From: DATJBC01 sp035515515
GTDB lineage: Bacteria > Actinomycetota > Acidimicrobiia > Acidimicrobiales > UBA8190
Direction: 5' to 3'
Length of the DNA stretch: 26,569 bases
Assembly (NCBI GenBank): GCA_035515515.1
Contig: DATJBC010000029.1
Location: 1-26,569, forward strand
Shown here in pieces: positions 1 to 6,761 of this stretch (positions are counted from its first letter, which is position 1; each line of letters starts with the position of its first letter). Under the pieces are notes generated by a model that worked only from the letters and a program-made list of their open reading frames with translations, had not been told where the DNA came from and did no database searches. The translations under genes and the position numbers were made by a program.

Positions 1-420
1 AACGACGTGGAGCCTTCGAACGTCGCCTTCCGTGACGGCGTCGCCGTCGGCCTGCTCGACTTCGAGTTCGCCGCCCCCGGCCGCGCCGCCTACGACCTGG
101 CCCAGCTGGCCCGCCTCTGGGTGCCGATCGAGGACGACGTCGACCGGGCCCGAATGGGCTGGCGACCGGCTGACGGGCCGGCACGGCTACGGCTCGTCGC
201 CGACGCCTACGGACTCGACCGCGACGGCCGGGCGGAGCAGCTCGGCGTCATGGACGTCGCCATCGATAGAGTCGAAGAGGCCGTGCGGCGCAGCGTCGCT
301 GCGGGTGCCCCCAGCTCTGTCGCCATGTGGAACAGGACCGGTGGCGCCGCGCGCTATGACCGCCGCCGCCGGTGGTGGGCCGATCACCGCGACCGCTTCG
401 GCGCCGCTCTCGCCGGCTGA
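1..420 (+). CDS. Aminoglycoside phosphotransferase-fold kinase, C-terminal part (5' end outside window)
   Basis: The frame is open from base 1 to a TGA at 418-420, and the start lies upstream of the window. The first visible residues, NDVEPSN, match the end of the kinase catalytic loop of the APH/choline-kinase fold (usual form HxDxxxxN): the catalytic Asp is visible residue 2 and the metal-binding Asn is residue 7. LLDFEFAAPG follows at residues 18-27, whose Asp20 is the second metal ligand (DFE in place of the DFG of protein kinases). The rest is the helical C-lobe with a YDLAQLARLW helix. About 139 residues are visible, roughly the last 40-50% of a normal 280-350 residue protein. The small-molecule substrate cannot be read from this part; family members phosphorylate aminoglycosides, macrolides, homoserine, choline or acyl-CoA-related hydroxyl groups. 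The ATG at base 7 is internal and not the real start. Confidence 0.85.
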   Translation, partial: NDVEPSNVAFRDGVAVGLLDFEFAAPGRAAYDLAQLARLWVPIEDDVDRARMGWRPADGPARLRLVADAYGLDRDGRAEQLGVMDVAIDRVEEAVRRSVAAGAPSSVAMWNRTGGAARYDRRRRWWADHRDRFGAALAG

Positions 421-436
421 CGGGCCCTACGGCCCG
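421..436. terminator. Hairpin just after the phosphotransferase stop
   Basis: CGGGCC (421-426), a 4-nt loop, then GGCCCG (431-436) form a perfect 6-bp stem that begins one base after the TGA. No U-tract follows, as is usual for high-GC actinobacterial terminators. It is followed by two tandem copies of the palindrome GGCGCGCC (436-451). Confidence 0.4.
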
Positions 437-661
437 GCGCGCCGGCGCGCCAGTCGGCTCGTACCCGCCGCCGAGGAAGCACGTGGAGACCGAGCCGTGG
501 CCCCGTCGACGTGGTGGAGGAGGCGCCGGTCGCAGATCGGCCGACGACGTGCCGCCGGACTTCGGGGCCCCACAGGCCTCGCCCTGGCCACCGAGGGGGA
601 CGTGGCGGCCGGGGCCTGACGCCGCTCGGAGCGCCGCGCCGAATCGACACTCGCCGTTGCG

Positions 662-676
662 ACCGTCTAGGACGGT
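662..676. promoter_or_regulatory. Inverted repeat ACCGTC-TAG-GACGGT, possible operator
   Basis: A perfect 6-bp inverted repeat with a 3-bp spacer lies 46 bp upstream of the first MaoC gene. Size and position suit a regulator site or the end of the gap's 5' UTR. No regulator gene is adjacent to assign to it. Confidence 0.3.
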
Positions 677-721
677 GGCCGGGGCCGATGACGGTCGAAC
701 AGGGAGGGGTGGGCAGCGGCG

Positions 722-1288
722 ATGAGTGGTGCGGGCGGGCTCGACGAGGACTTCGACGCACGCCTGGCGTCGGTCGTGGGGCGGCCCATGGGGTCGCACG
801 GCGACCAGAGGGCGCCCGACCCCGTCAACCTGCCCATGATCCGCCACTGGGCGGCTGCCTTCGAGGACTGGAATCCCGTGTACACCGACCCCGCGGCAGC
901 CGAGCGGTCGCGCTTCGGCGAGATCGTGGCTCCACCGCTCATGCTGCAGACGTGGATCATGGCGACCCCGATCATCACCGGCATCGCCGAGCGCGGTGGC
1001 TCGCCCATCGAAGTCGACGAGGACTACGCCCTGGCGGTGTTCGACGAGGCCGGCTGGGTGGGCACCCTGGCCACCAACTCCGAGTTCGAGATCCTGCGGT
1101 ACCTGCGGCCCGGCGACGTGGTGTCGGCCACCACCACCATCGAGTCCATCTCGGAGGAGAAGCAGACCCGCCTCGGTCCCGGGAGGTTCGTCACCTGGGC
1201 CACCACCTACACCGACCAGGCGGGCGAGGTCGTGGGGCGCCAGCGCTTTCGCATCCTCAAGTTCAAGCCCGAGGGAGCACACCCATGA
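722..1288 (+). CDS. MaoC-family hydratase, N-terminal-type (non-catalytic) subunit
   Basis: The 188-residue protein has one hot-dog fold of the MaoC_dehydrat_N type. The loop before the central helix reads FEDWNPVYTDP (residues 48-57). This is the position of the hydratase-2 signature, where active subunits have Asp-x-x-x-x-His; here the His is Tyr54, so this chain probably lacks the full catalytic pair. The conserved APPLM turn (70-74) that follows the hot-dog helix is present. The start is chosen at ATG 722 behind a GGGAGG-rich ribosome-binding stretch. Its stop overlaps the next gene's start (ATGA, 1285-1288), so the two are very likely co-translated and assemble as a heteromer, as in actinobacterial two-subunit enoyl-CoA hydratases of the ChsH1/ChsH2 or HadAB/HadBC kind. 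The acyl-CoA substrate (steroid side chain, fatty acid or other) is unknown. Confidence 0.82.
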   Translation: MSGAGGLDEDFDARLASVVGRPMGSHGDQRAPDPVNLPMIRHWAAAFEDWNPVYTDPAAAERSRFGEIVAPPLMLQTWIMATPIITGIAERGGSPIEVDEDYALAVFDEAGWVGTLATNSEFEILRYLRPGDVVSATTTIESISEEKQTRLGPGRFVTWATTYTDQAGEVVGRQRFRILKFKPEGAHP

Positions 1289-1743
1289 GCGCCGCCCCGG
1301 CCGCCGATGGAGCCCGCGAGACCCTGGACTTCGATGCCATCCGAGTCGGTGACCACCTGAGCCCGCTGGAGTTCGACGTCACGGCGACCGTCATCGTGGC
1401 CGGGGCCATCGCCTCGCGGGACTTCATGCCGGTGCATCACGACCGCGACTACGCCAATGCGCAGGGAGCGCCCGACATCTTCATGAACATCCTGTCGGAC
1501 ACCGCCTATTGCAGCCGCTTCCTCACGGATTGGGCGGGGCCCGACGCGCGCGTGCGGCGCCTGGCCATCCGACTCGGTGTTCCCGCATTCCCCGGGAGCA
1601 CGCTGCGCTACACGGGCACGGTCACCCGGTGCGCACGGCAGGAGGGTGAGGGGGTGGTGGCGGTCGAGTTCCGGGCCGTGAACGACCTGGGTGAGCACCT
1701 GACGGGCACGGCAGAGCTCGACCTTCCGCTGCGGGCGACCTGA
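1285..1743 (+). CDS. MaoC-family hydratase, catalytic-type subunit
   Basis: A single hot-dog domain of 152 residues. The hydratase-2 catalytic loop is intact: SRDFMPVHHDRDYA at residues 44-57 supplies Asp46 and His51, the pair that adds water across the 2-enoyl-CoA double bond. QGAPDIFMNIL follows, a segment typical of the small ChsH1-like subunit of steroid side-chain enoyl-CoA hydratases of mycobacteria. The start is the ATG inside the ATGA overlap with the upstream MaoC gene. The same frame stays open back to about 511, but only the MaoC part makes a recognisable protein. Together with the preceding gene it should form a heteromeric (R)-specific 2-enoyl-CoA hydratase in the cytoplasm. The split of functions (this chain catalytic, the other substrate-binding) is inferred from the residues. 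Confidence 0.83.
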   Translation: MSAAPAADGARETLDFDAIRVGDHLSPLEFDVTATVIVAGAIASRDFMPVHHDRDYANAQGAPDIFMNILSDTAYCSRFLTDWAGPDARVRRLAIRLGVPAFPGSTLRYTGTVTRCARQEGEGVVAVEFRAVNDLGEHLTGTAELDLPLRAT

Positions 1744-1762
1744 CACGAGCGGCCGCCCCCGA

Positions 1763-1779
1763 CGTCCCGGAACGGGACG
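1763..1779. terminator. Hairpin after the MaoC pair
   Basis: CGTCCCG (1763-1769), loop GAA, CGGGACG (1773-1779): a perfect 7-bp stem 20 bases after the stop. There is no U-tract. Probable intrinsic-like terminator of the two-gene operon. The rest of the gap to 2016 shows nothing else that I can recognise except the promoter at 2005. Confidence 0.45.
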
Positions 1780-2004
1780 CCGGGCACCTCCTCGAGGAGC
1801 CATGGGCCTCTTTCGTTGCGAGGCCACGGGGAACCTGGCTCGGGCGACCACGAGTCGCCGCCTGAGGCGCTCGTCCCCCCATCGTGGAGGCCGAGCACCT
1901 GGCCTCGACATGGCGCCGGCACGGCGCTGCGACCGTCCGCACGGCACGGGGCCGTGCGATCGGCCCGACACCGGTGGCTGTGGGCGACAGCGGGGGGATC
2001 TGCC

Positions 2005-2010
2005 TACGGT
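2005..2010 (+). promoter_or_regulatory. Leaderless -10 element TACGGT for the VIT gene
   Basis: TACGGT lies 6 bases before ATG 2017, which puts the expected transcription start at or next to the start codon. No Shine-Dalgarno sequence precedes this ATG. It supports 2017 rather than the internal ATG at 2131. Confidence 0.5.
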
Positions 2011-2016
2011 GGCCTC

Positions 2017-2835
2017 ATGGTCGATCCTCCGACAACCGCGGAGTCGCCCCCGGGCGCGGCACGCGTGACCCGGCTCGGCCGGGCCTGCGCCGGCGAGGGC
2101 GGCCCGGCACGCCAGCGGCCGTCCGTCGCCATGGCCCGCGGTCGCCGGCCGCACAGCCACGAGAACGCCACCGACTGGCTCCGGGACGTGATCCTCGGGG
2201 GCCAGGACGGGTTGGTGAACATCCTCGGCATCGTCCTCGGTGTGATCTCGGGCGGGGGGTCCCGCGTGGTGCTCGTGGCGGCGGGCTTCGCGGCGGCCAT
2301 CACGGAGTCCATCTCGATGGGCGCGGTCGGGTACACGTCGACGGTGGCCGACCGGGACTACTTCGCCGCGCAGCGCGCCGTCGAGGAGGCGGCCGTCGAG
2401 GGCGACACCGACCTCGAATGCCAGGAGATCACCGACCTCTACCGGAGCAAGGGCTTCTCGGGCCACCTGCTCGACCAGGTGGTGGCCACCATCACCGCCA
2501 ACCGGGACAAGTGGGTGGGCACGATCCTGGAGGAGGAGCGCCACCTCCAGCCCGTGGACAACGGCGACGTGGTGCGCAGCTCGGTGGTCATCACCGTCGC
2601 CACCCTGATCGGGCACCTCATCCCGCTGCTGCCGTTCGTCTTCCTCGCCCGGCGTCCGGCGCTGGTCCTGGCGCTGGTCCTCAGCGCCGTGGTGCTCTTC
2701 GGCGTGGGCGCCTACCAGGCGCTCACCAGGGTGGGCTCGTGGTGGAAGCAGGGCGCGCGCATGGTGCTCATCGGCCTGGGCGCCGCCGCCCTGGGCTTCG
2801 CCATCGGCCACCTCTTCCACGCCTCAGGGGCCTGA
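2017..2835 (+). CDS. VIT1/CCC1-family iron/manganese transporter
   Basis: The 272-residue membrane protein moves Fe2+ or Mn2+ across the membrane (family knowledge; direction in bacteria is usually export). The first transmembrane segment carries LRDVILGGQDGLVN (55-68), the family's D-G-L signature. TM2 ends in ESISMGAVGYTSTVADRD (97-114), the ISMG-x-x-x-Y motif. Next comes a cytoplasmic Glu/Asp-rich region (about 115-185) with AQRAVEEAAVEGDTD and LEEERH, corresponding to the metal-binding domain. Three hydrophobic segments follow (about 188-210, 214-234, 247-268), giving five TM in total as in plant VIT1. The first 50 residues are basic and low complexity, not part of the family core; ATG 2131 (residue 39) would remove most of them. 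I prefer 2017 because of the TACGGT element 6 bases upstream. The gene is convergent with the TetR gene. Confidence 0.85.
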   Translation: MVDPPTTAESPPGAARVTRLGRACAGEGGPARQRPSVAMARGRRPHSHENATDWLRDVILGGQDGLVNILGIVLGVISGGGSRVVLVAAGFAAAITESISMGAVGYTSTVADRDYFAAQRAVEEAAVEGDTDLECQEITDLYRSKGFSGHLLDQVVATITANRDKWVGTILEEERHLQPVDNGDVVRSSVVITVATLIGHLIPLLPFVFLARRPALVLALVLSAVVLFGVGAYQALTRVGSWWKQGARMVLIGLGAAALGFAIGHLFHASGA

Positions 2836-2841
2836 CGCCCC
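2827..2841. terminator. Small hairpin over the VIT stop codon, convergent with tetR
   Basis: GGGGC (2827-2831), loop CTGAC, GCCCC (2837-2841). A wider TGACG...CGTCA pair (2833-2837/2852-2856) contains both convergent stop codons. A weak shared terminator for VIT and TetR is possible. Confidence 0.3.
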
Positions 2842-2853
2842 CCGGGCCGCCCG

Positions 2854-3477
2854 TCAGGAGCCGGCGGCCTCCGGTGTGGCCTTCAGTCCGTCCAGGATCA
2901 TGGGCAGCAGCCGCGAGGTCTGGTCGCGGGTGATGGTGGGGCTGGTGCACATCGGCCCGAGGAGCTGGGTCACATCCGCACCGTCGACGTCGTCGCGCAC
3001 CACGCCCGCCTGCTGGGCCCGGCGGATCACCATGTCGGTGGCGGCGTCGATGCGCTCGCGGGAGGCGAGCTTCAGGTCGGGATGCTCCTCGAACGCCTCA
3101 CGCAGCTCGTTGAGGAAGGTGCGCTTGCTCTGGGCGTAGCGGACGAACGCCTCGAGGAAGGCCACCACCGCCTCCCACGGCCCCAGCCTCGCCACGGCGT
3201 CCTCGGCGGCGTCGACGAGCTCGTCGACGTCGGTGGTGTAGACCGCCTCGACCAGGTCGATGCGCCTGGGGAAGTGGCGGTAGAGGGTGCCCACGCCGAC
3301 CGCGGCCTTGCGGGCCACCGCCTCCATGGAGGCCCCGTCTCCCTCGGCGGCGAAGACCTCCCGGGCGGCCGCCACGAGGCGCTCGTAGTTGCGCCGGGCG
3401 TCGGCCCGCATCCCCCGGGCCCCCCCGCTGGCGTGGGTGTCGGCGGGGGAGCTGGCCCCCCCGTCTGTCCTGGTCAT
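2854..3477 (-). CDS. TetR/AcrR-family transcriptional repressor
   Basis: The protein has 207 residues. The N-terminal helix-turn-helix is at about 28-72: RADARRNYERLVAAAREVF, then MEAVARKAAVGVGTLYRHFP with the family's typical G-x-G-T-L-Y-R-H-F recognition helix. The C-terminal ligand and dimer domain (80-207) ends in LLPMILDGLKA, a tail common in actinobacterial TetR proteins. Start at ATG 3477; in-frame codons upstream run into the operator region. It is divergent from a DHA2 exporter, with 112 bp between them carrying two matching inverted repeats (3514-3534 and 3538-3558). The expected role is to repress both genes until a toxic ligand binds. The ligand is unknown; it is likely an exporter substrate. 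Confidence 0.9.
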   Translation of the reverse strand: MTRTDGGASSPADTHASGGARGMRADARRNYERLVAAAREVFAAEGDGASMEAVARKAAVGVGTLYRHFPRRIDLVEAVYTTDVDELVDAAEDAVARLGPWEAVVAFLEAFVRYAQSKRTFLNELREAFEEHPDLKLASRERIDAATDMVIRRAQQAGVVRDDVDGADVTQLLGPMCTSPTITRDQTSRLLPMILDGLKATPEAAGS

Positions 3478-3508
3478 GGCGATGTTCCGCCTGCCTGTCG
3501 GAAATGGG

Positions 3509-3537
3509 TTGCTAAACGGAGGCACCCTCCGTATAGT
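3509..3537 (+). promoter_or_regulatory. Promoter for the DHA2 exporter: TTGCTA-N17-TATAGT
   Basis: -35 TTGCTA (3509-3514) and -10 TATAGT (3532-3537) are separated by exactly 17 bp, the best sigma-70-type promoter in the window. Transcription would start near 3544. This is a marked A+T-rich island in GC-rich surroundings. The opposite strand of the same segment reads TACTAT (3538-3533), a candidate -10 for tetR. Confidence 0.72.
3514..3534. promoter_or_regulatory. TetR operator copy 1: AAACGGA-N7-TCCGTAT
   Basis: Inverted repeat with arms 3514-3520 and 3528-3534 (one mismatch), with an inner perfect CGGAGG-CAC-CCTCCG. It fills the spacer between the -35 and -10 boxes, so a bound dimer would block RNA polymerase. 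Its left half TAAACGGAGG is repeated exactly 24 bp downstream. Confidence 0.7.
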
Positions 3538-3558
3538 AAACGGAGGATAGTTCCGTTT
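3538..3558. promoter_or_regulatory. TetR operator copy 2: AAACGGA-N7-TCCGTTT
   Basis: A perfect 7-bp inverted repeat with a 7-bp spacer, the same architecture as copy 1. It covers the predicted transcription start of the exporter. Centre-to-centre distance between copies is 24 bp, slightly over two helical turns, so two repressor dimers could bind on nearly the same face. Confidence 0.75.
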
Positions 3559-3589
3559 CCTCAGGATACCAGCGCAAAGGTCGAAGTCA

Positions 3590-5149
3590 ATGCCCCTCTC
3601 CTCGCTCCGCTCCCCCCGCCCGGCGACGGCCCGGGACGACCCCCCCGCCCCCGGGGGCGGCCGTCGCGGGTCCGCCCTCTTCCTGGCAGTCATCCTCACC
3701 GCCCAGCTCATGGTGGTGCTCGACACCACGATCGTGAACGTGGCCCTGCCCCACATCCAGCGCGGCCTGGCCTTCAGCGGCACCGGCCTGTCGTGGGTCA
3801 TCAACGCCTACATCCTCACCTTCGGCGGCCTGCTGCTGCTGGGCGCGCGCGCCGGTGACCTCGTCGGGCGGCGGCGCGTCTTCCTGGGCGGCATCGCGCT
3901 GTTCTCGGTGAGCTCGCTGGCGGGCGGCTTCGCCGTGACCGGCTGGATGCTGCTGGGCTCGCGCGCCCTGCAGGGCGTGGGCGCCGCCCTGGCGGCCCCC
4001 ACCGCCCTGTCGCTGCTCACGGCGGTGTTCCCCGAGGGGCCCCAGCGGGTGCGCGCCATCGCCCTGTACACGACGGTGTCCGCCGCGGGCGGCGCCACCG
4101 GCCTGGTGGCCGGCGGGCTGCTGACCGAGCTCGTGTCGTGGCGCTGGGTCATGTTCGTGAACGTCCCCATCGGGCTGGCCGTCCTGGCGCTGGGCCGCCG
4201 TGTCCTGGCCGAGACCGAGCGGCGCCACGGCCACCACGACGTCTCGGGCGCCGTCACCTCCACGGCCGGCACCACGGCGGTGGTCTTCGGGTTGGTCCAG
4301 GCGGGGAGCGGCGGATGGGGGAGCCCCCTCGCGATCAGCGCCTTCGCCGTGGGCCTGGTGCTCCTCGGGCTGTTCGTGCTGACCGAGGCGCACGCCGAGG
4401 AGCCCATCCTGCCGCTGCGGCTGTTCGCCCACGGCACGCGCACGACGGCCAACGTGGCCCGGGGTCTCATCTACGCCGGCATGTACGGCATGTTCTTCTA
4501 CATGTCGCAGTTCTTCCAGGACGTGCAGGGCTTCTCGCCCCTGCGGGCCGGGGTCGCCTTCCTCCCCATGCCGGCGTCGGTGTTCCTCGCCTCCCAGCTG
4601 ACCAGCCGGGTCCTCGTCCGGCGCATCCCCGAGAAGGCCCTCATGGTGACCGGCGCCCTCTTCGCCGCCGTGAGCCTCGGGCTCGCCACCCGCATAGGCG
4701 CCGGCAGCTCCTACGGGCAGATCGTGGTCACCATCGTCCTGCTCGGGCTGGGGTCGGGCATCTCCTTCGTGAGCCTCACCTCGGCGTCGCTGGCCGAGGT
4801 GGAGCCCCGCGACGCCGGTGCCGCCTCCGGGCTCATCAACGTGACCCAGCAGCTGGGCGCGGCCCTGGGCCTGGCCGTGCTGGTGACGGTCTTCGACGCC
4901 GCCACCAGGCACGTGCAGCTCGGCGGCCGGGTCGCCGCCGGCGCCGTCGCCCATGCCCATCAGGTCGTCGTCCACGGTGTGGACGACGTCTTCGCCGTGG
5001 GGATCGGCTTCACCGTGGCGGCGCTGGTGCTCATCGGCACCTTCGTGCGGACCCCGCCGCCGCAGCCGGCGGGCCTCGAGGTCGGCGACGACGACGCCGA
5101 GCGCGGCGCGGAGGGTCCGTGGCTGGCCGAGGTGGCCGAAGCCGGCTGA
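3590..5149 (+). CDS. DHA2-family (EmrB/QacA-type) MFS multidrug exporter
   Basis: The 519-residue protein has about 14 hydrophobic segments, as in proton-coupled DHA2 drug exporters of the plasma membrane. TM1 carries LDTTIVNVALP (44-54), the DHA2 motif D1. The TM2-TM3 loop has GARAGDLVGRRRVF (85-98), motif A. TM5 has a motif C-like GGATGLVAGGLL stretch. The N-terminal 27 residues are a polar Pro/Arg-rich tail. The ATG at 3590 is chosen as the first ATG after the predicted transcription start, with a weak AAAGG box about 9 nt before it. It is divergent from a TetR gene and reads from the promoter at 3509-3537 under the twin operators, so it is presumably induced by a compound that releases the repressor. 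Substrates cannot be predicted. Confidence 0.9.
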   Translation: MPLSSLRSPRPATARDDPPAPGGGRRGSALFLAVILTAQLMVVLDTTIVNVALPHIQRGLAFSGTGLSWVINAYILTFGGLLLLGARAGDLVGRRRVFLGGIALFSVSSLAGGFAVTGWMLLGSRALQGVGAALAAPTALSLLTAVFPEGPQRVRAIALYTTVSAAGGATGLVAGGLLTELVSWRWVMFVNVPIGLAVLALGRRVLAETERRHGHHDVSGAVTSTAGTTAVVFGLVQAGSGGWGSPLAISAFAVGLVLLGLFVLTEAHAEEPILPLRLFAHGTRTTANVARGLIYAGMYGMFFYMSQFFQDVQGFSPLRAGVAFLPMPASVFLASQLTSRVLVRRIPEKALMVTGALFAAVSLGLATRIGAGSSYGQIVVTIVLLGLGSGISFVSLTSASLAEVEPRDAGAASGLINVTQQLGAALGLAVLVTVFDAATRHVQLGGRVAAGAVAHAHQVVVHGVDDVFAVGIGFTVAALVLIGTFVRTPPPQPAGLEVGDDDAERGAEGPWLAEVAEAG

Positions 5150-5165
5150 GCGCTGCGCCCAGCGC
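5150..5165. terminator. Shared hairpin between convergent exporter and cupin genes
   Basis: GCGCTG (5150-5155), loop CGCC, CAGCGC (5160-5165): a perfect 6-bp stem filling the 20-bp gap between two convergent stop codons. No U-tract on either side; likely bidirectional. Confidence 0.5.
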
Positions 5166-5169
5166 CCCG

Positions 5170-5583
5170 TCAGGTCCCGGCGGGGCGCCGCCGCCGGTGG
5201 CTCCCGTGGGGGCCGGGCGTGACGTGCACCAGGTGACTGGGTTCGACCGCTTCGAGCCGGTGCCAGACGCCGCGTGGGACGACGTACGCGTCGCCGGACC
5301 CAAGGAGCACCGTGGTCTCGGCACCCACCGCACGCTCGTCACCGTCGTCGAGGATCAGCTCCATCGTCCCGCTGACGACGTACAGGAACTCGTCGCCGTC
5401 GGGGTGGACCTCGCCGCCGTGTGGCCCCGGCCCGTCGATGCCGCGGACGGCGCCGATGGTGTACCCGTCGATCCGCTGCGGCGGCCCCGGCGGCGCCGCC
5501 GTGATGGTCATCGACCAGTCCCGGGCGACGTGCGCGATCCTTCCCTCGAAGGGGACCGGCGCCGCCTCCGGCGGTCTAGGCAC
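5170..5583 (-). CDS. Small cupin-domain protein
   Basis: The 137-residue protein has a single cupin_2 beta-barrel. Motif 1 is GGEVHPDGDEFLYVVSG (56-72) and motif 2 is GDAYVVPRGVWHRLEA (98-113). The usual metal set His-x-His-x3-4-Glu...His appears as His60, Asp62 in place of the second His, Glu65 (or the adjacent acidic residue) and His108, so metal binding may be altered. A role as a small-molecule binding or isomerase/dioxygenase-like cupin is possible, but no substrate is evident. The GTG start overlaps the stop of the upstream DUF1801 gene by 8 bp (5576-5583), indicating translational coupling. An internal ATG at residue 25 (MTITAAP) is the alternative start. Confidence 0.75.
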   Translation of the reverse strand: MPRPPEAAPVPFEGRIAHVARDWSMTITAAPPGPPQRIDGYTIGAVRGIDGPGPHGGEVHPDGDEFLYVVSGTMELILDDGDERAVGAETTVLLGSGDAYVVPRGVWHRLEAVEPSHLVHVTPGPHGSHRRRRPAGT

Positions 5584-5980
5584 GCCGCGTGCCCGCGGCG
5601 TTCAGCGCCACGGCCGCGCGCACGAGCTTCGTGAGGGCCCGTTCGTCGATCTTGTCGCCCTCTTTGATGTCGATGGCACGCCTCACCCTGCCCTCGAGGC
5701 TGGAGTTGAACAGGCCGGAGGGATCGGGCAGGGACGCTCCCTTGAAGAAGGTCAGCTTGACGGCGCTCTTGTAGACCTCACCGGTGCAGATGCCCCCGTT
5801 GGCGGACCAGACGGGCACCCCGGGGTTGGTGGGCTTCACCCACTTCCACTCCTCGACGATGTCGGGGTCCGACGCCCTGATGATCTGTCGGACGCGGGCG
5901 AGCACCGTGCCGCGCCAGTCGTCGAACTCCTTGATCCTCTTGTCGATCTGCTTGGACGCATCGGTCTTGGTGTCAGCCAT
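5576..5980 (-). CDS. DUF1801 (YdhG/YjbR-like fold) protein
   Basis: The 134-residue protein matches DUF1801: a central beta-sheet region with EEWKWVKPTNPGVPVWSANGG (44-63 core), then KLTFFKGASLPDPSGLFN (75-92). DUF1801 proteins share the iron-chaperone-like CyaY/YjbR/YdhG fold and have no settled biochemical role. The start is ATG 5980, with GGGAGGA about 10 nt upstream; the same frame is open to 6037, but that part is not conserved-looking. It is first gene of a two-gene minus-strand unit with the cupin. A TAGGAT box on the minus strand (6054-6049) could be its -10, leaving a leader of about 60 nt. Confidence 0.8.
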   Translation of the reverse strand: MADTKTDASKQIDKRIKEFDDWRGTVLARVRQIIRASDPDIVEEWKWVKPTNPGVPVWSANGGICTGEVYKSAVKLTFFKGASLPDPSGLFNSSLEGRVRRAIDIKEGDKIDERALTKLVRAAVALNAAGTRRA

Positions 5981-6160
5981 CGCTGTGTCCTCCCGTGCCG
6001 TTGCATGGCGCCCCGGAGGCCCATGACGGTTCCCCACGAGCGTCGCCGATCCTACCGATGCCGTCCCAGAGCCCCACGCCCGGCGTGCGCCGATGATTCC
6101 CGGCGGTGCGGGCCGTCAAGCTGGTGACCGGTTCGTTGGGCACACCGAGGAGGAGCGTCG

Positions 6161-6757
6161 ATGGGCACAGTGGCAGCGGGCATCACGATGTCGGTGGACG
6201 GCTACATCACCGGCCCCGACGACGGTCCTGGTCGTGGCCTCGGGGTGGGTGGCGAGCGGCTCCACTACTGGGTCTTCGGCGGCCCGTGGACCTATGACTC
6301 GCCGGGGCGCGGCGAGCCCACCGGCGTGGACAAGGAGTGGATGGAGCAGGTCCTCGGGGCCAACGGGGCGGTGATCACGGGACGGGGCACCTACGAGGCC
6401 GCCGGGCACTGGGGGGACAAGAACCCGTGGGGGATCCCGGTGTTCGTGGTCACGCACCGGCCCGAGGAGCAGCCCCCGGGCGACGAGTTCGTCTTCGTGG
6501 GCGGCCTGTCCGAGGCGATCGCACGGGCCCGGGCGGCCGCCGGCGACAAGCAGGTGCACGTCATGGGGGGCGGCCAGATCATCCGCCAGGCGCTGGCGGC
6601 CGGTGTGCTGGACGAGCTCAGCATCATCGTGGCCCCGGTGGTCCTCGGCGGTGGCAAGCGGCTCTTCGACGGGTTCACGGGATCCGTCGAGCTCGAGCAC
6701 CGCGGCGTGCGGCAGTCGCCCTTCGCCACCTTCATCGACTACCGCGTGAGGAGATGA
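6161..6757 (+). CDS. RibD C-terminal/dihydrofolate reductase-like oxidoreductase
   Basis: The 198-residue protein has the RibD_C/DHFR NADPH-binding fold. It opens with GITMSVDGYITGPDD (7-21), which is typical of actinobacterial 'dihydrofolate reductase family' proteins. ITGRGTYEAAGHW follows in the middle, then the cofactor-binding VHVMGGGQIIRQAL (about 127-140) and the family strand APVVLGGGKRLFDG. It is probably an NADPH-dependent reductase of a small ketone or heterocycle. These paralogues are not the folate enzyme, and their substrates are mostly unknown. ATG 6161 is preceded by a GGAGGAGC ribosome-binding site. The gene is monocistronic and convergent with the WYL regulator. Confidence 0.86.
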   Translation: MGTVAAGITMSVDGYITGPDDGPGRGLGVGGERLHYWVFGGPWTYDSPGRGEPTGVDKEWMEQVLGANGAVITGRGTYEAAGHWGDKNPWGIPVFVVTHRPEEQPPGDEFVFVGGLSEAIARARAAAGDKQVHVMGGGQIIRQALAAGVLDELSIIVAPVVLGGGKRLFDGFTGSVELEHRGVRQSPFATFIDYRVRR

Positions 6758-6761
6758 GCCG

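Larger units (their letters stand above)
421..721. other. Non-coding gap of about 300 bases
   Basis: No open frame here has a convincing protein; the frames are Arg/Pro/Gly-rich shadows. The gap holds the hairpin at 421-436, the tandem GGCGCGCC palindromes at 436-451, an inverted repeat at 662-676, and a purine-rich ribosome-binding stretch (GGGAGGGG, about 701-708) ahead of the ATG at 722. I see no clear -35/-10 pair. Confidence 0.5.

Noticed and set aside
248..1282. Minus-strand open frame of 344 codons covering the 421-721 gap and the first MaoC gene
   Set aside because: No domain; Gly/Arg/Pro-rich. The MaoC frame on the plus strand is supported by motifs and overlap with its partner.
3587..4975. 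Long minus-strand open frame of 462 codons under the DHA2 exporter
   Set aside because: Composition is His/Gly/Glu/Arg-rich low complexity with no domain; it is the antisense shadow of a high-GC gene with strong membrane-protein motifs.
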